From: Cristatella mucedo | Taxonomy: Eukaryota > Bryozoa > Phylactolaemata > Cristatellidae | Length of the DNA stretch: 60,000 nt | Direction of reading: 5' to 3' | Assembly: GCA_009760855.2 (NCBI GenBank) | Contig: WPIO01000246.1 | Coordinates: forward strand, 64,001 to 124,000 | Shown here: one piece after another, positions 57,861-60,000 of the stretch | Layout of the letters: the number at the start of each line of letters is the position of its first letter | Numbering within the stretch: the first letter of the stretch is position 1 | The notes under the pieces: model-generated | What the model saw: only the letters and a program-made list of their open reading frames with translations | What the model was told of the DNA's origin: nothing | The model's database searches: none | Translations under genes and position numbers: made by a program

Positions 57861-58768
57861 CATGTCCACAATCAGTGACAGCAGCCTTAAAAGCAGAACT
57901 AGTTATGGTGGACAGAAAGAACACTGTTCATGAGCCATGCGACTCAGTGGCAGGTACTCAGTAAGGCTAAGCCCGATCAATGACAGACACACATTCACTG
58001 CCTCGCTATCTCATTAAGTATGTCCTGCTTGCTTTACGGAATCTCCACCGGCACGAGAGCTTAGGACATCCCTTCCTTACACCTGCCATAGCTTGGTCGC
58101 CAAGAATCTCACCTCTTTGCGAAGCTAAGATGCAATTTCTTCCATACAATGTCTCGTTTCTGTTACTGGTAGTTGATGGCTGGATTCGTACGACCTGCAC
58201 TAGCTACCAGTCAAGCAACTGATAAACTTCAAAGTTCTTTCGCTCACCTTCAGGTCACTTCATTCTATGGCTGCAGCCTCTCTCTCAGATATACTCCTTC
58301 ACCAGGACCAGCTCCGTACCAATCGCTTTCCGGAATCCAACTGTTAGCCTATTCCTCATACAAACCTCAAATGCTTTCACGACCGTGCATTTCTTTCGCA
58401 GGCTCCACAAGCATGGAACTCCCTTCCGACTTCCGTCAGAAATCCCCTGACTTGACCACATTTAAAAAGAAATTAAAATCGCACCTATTTAGGACAGCAT
58501 TTAGTGATCAATAACACGCTCACATTCACCCATTGAATATATCATATATCATATTGCCTCACTATCTTATTAAGAATCTCCTGCTTGCTCTACGGAATCT
58601 CCGCCGGCATGAACGCTGTGGATATTCCTTCTTTACAGCTGCCATAGCTTGGTTGCCAAGAATCTCACCTCATAAAGAAGCTAAGCTGCAATTTCTTATG
58701 TACAATGTCAACTTTCCCTTACTCTTAGTTGATGGCTGGATTTATAATGATGCCTTCAACAATAATTT
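57861..58768 (+). repeat. Two direct copies of an unknown ~190-bp unit flanking a LINE-A fragment
   Basis: Units at 58,003-58,188 and 58,551-58,760 share RYLIK/HYLIK, LLALRNL and AIAW.PRISP in the same plus frame. A sense LINE-A C-terminal piece lies between them (58,190-58,510: TSYQSSN… QKSPDLTTFKKKLKSHLFRT). A third diverged unit is at 36,505-36,700. The units look coding-derived but are not recognised. Confidence 0.5.
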
Positions 58769-60000
58769 TCAGCCTTCTTTACTGAAAAAAGTGTGCACAC
58801 TCCTGCCTCCATTAAGCCCCCTCCGACCAAAGCAATCGCCGTTCATCAACCTGTGACCTTTCCTTAAAGGTTCTCCGATGTTTCTGCCTGTGATGTGGCT
58901 GCCTTAATAAGGTCTAGCAAAAAGAGCTCGTCTCCTGAAGACCCTATACCTTCATCTCTGTGGTCTTCACTTGCAGACCAACTTAGCCCTGCCATAACCA
59001 AGATTTTTAATGCTTCTTTTGGAAAAAGGGTCGTCCCCAAGTCCTTCAAATCGGCAATCCTTAGACCTATTCTTGCAAAGCCTGGATTAGACACATAGGT
59101 CCTAGCAAACTATCGTCCAGTTTCCCTTCTTCCATTCTTATCAAAGATTCTTGAAAAAAATGTTGCTAAGCAGCTAGTTGAACATATTAAAAATATTGGA
59201 ATGTCAGAAACATTTCAATCAGGTTTCAAGAGGCAGCACTCTACTGAAACTGCTCTCCTCCGTTTTAACAATGACATTCTACGTGGCAACGACGACGGGA
59301 ATGTCACTGCCCTAGCTCTGCTAGATCTGTCTGCTGCCTTCGACACCATTGATCACGAAGTTCTGCTTGAACGACTGAGAACAACGATCGGTCTGGCAGA
59401 CGAAGCACTGGCGTGGTTTAAATCATACTTGTCTGATCGTGTTCAATCCGTGTCGTGTCCGGTCTCACACACGAGAAGGGTCACCTGTGGAGTCCCTCAA
59501 GGGTCTGTACTTGGTCCCTTGTTGTACTTCATTTATACGCAACCTCTGGGAAAAGTGATTATGGCCCATGGAATAGGATATCACTTCTATGCTGACAATA
59601 CTCAGTTGTATTTGTCATTCAAACCGTCGGAATCTGCTGCAGCAACTAAGAAACTGAACGCTTGCCTTGCCGATATTCGATCCTGGATGTCGGAAAACTT
59701 CCTGAAATTAAATGACGATAAAACCGAACTGCTTCTCACAGGACACCCCAAGCGTGTGGCTGGATTAAAAGGCTTTGCTGTTCTAATAGGTGATCCTATT
59801 GTGCGACCTTCACCACATGCTCGTAATCTAGGTGTCGTGTTCGACTGCTGCCTCAATTTCAAATGCTTCATTCAGAAGACTGCCTCTACAGCTAGCCATC
59901 ACATCCGATCCCTATCCAAGATTAGAAGCTGTCTCGCACAGTGGCTTGTAAAAAGTGTAACTAGCTCTTTAGTTCTGTCTCGGCTTGATTATTGTAATTC
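58769..60000 (+). mobile_element. LINE-B (L2-type) reverse transcriptase, near-intact, cut by window edge
   Basis: The frame encodes SPEDPIPSSLWSSLADQLSP, RPILAKPGLDT, then TAG at 59,096-59,098. It then runs open in the same frame to the window end (about 300 codons). Motifs in order are [104 protein letters not shown] and LSRLDYCN. The RT would catalyse target-primed reverse transcription. The second catalytic aspartate is Asn (GAC AAT, 59,594-59,599), so activity is doubtful. Upstream ~100 bp is frameshifted (QPVTFP). No endonuclease domain precedes it. Confidence 0.9.

Overview
This is eukaryotic, almost certainly metazoan, DNA. There are no long uninterrupted genes, operons or ribosome-binding sites. 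It holds many degraded non-LTR retrotransposons of the L2/CR1/Jockey type, tRNA-derived SINE-like repeats, dinucleotide microsatellites, and a few short exon-like segments bounded by GT/AG splice signals. The mix of L2-type LINEs, tRNA-headed SINEs and (CA)n/(GA)n/(TA)n tracts suits a marine invertebrate or basal chordate, but I cannot name the species. There is no rRNA, CRISPR or clear intact host gene. || Two LINE families dominate. LINE-A has a 3' tail of ATT/AAT triplets and a 3' UTR with a GCRCTTTATCAAGTGCATT-like end. LINE-B has an ATTAC-type tail and an upstream RT segment containing KKSSSPEDPIPSSLW. Copies are 5'-truncated, inverted, nested or frameshifted. The best reading frame is the LINE-B reverse transcriptase running off the right edge (58,769-60,000). 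|| The most unusual component is a set of tandem arrays of ~180-bp tRNA-like units, each with A/B-box-like motifs, several hairpins and a T-run. They lie at 14,436-15,335, 17,364-18,084, 28,890-29,907, 30,368-31,090, 31,506-32,200, 33,153-33,508 and 54,555-55,455. Monomers occur in a fixed order (A-B-C-D). Most arrays follow a common leader, and all end in an L2-like 3' tail. Single monomers also sit alone at 4,722-4,880, 34,830-35,015 and 42,138-42,315. || Layout: 1-16,200 is duplicated in direct orientation at 42,838-56,205. The second copy lacks ~5.4 kb (equivalent of ~4,270-9,690) and carries a later LINE-A insertion with target-site duplications. 16,375-19,200 is a further copy of the composite at 12,995-16,355. 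28,890-33,620 is a higher-order array of composite tRNA-like elements. 34,265-36,475 recurs at 56,208-57,860. || A putative host gene on the minus strand is seen only through its last two exons. It exists in three copies: 3,159-4,064, 21,975-22,880 and 46,422-47,342. Codon-level conservation supports real coding ancestry; the third copy has a 1-bp frameshift and has lost the DNA upstream of it.
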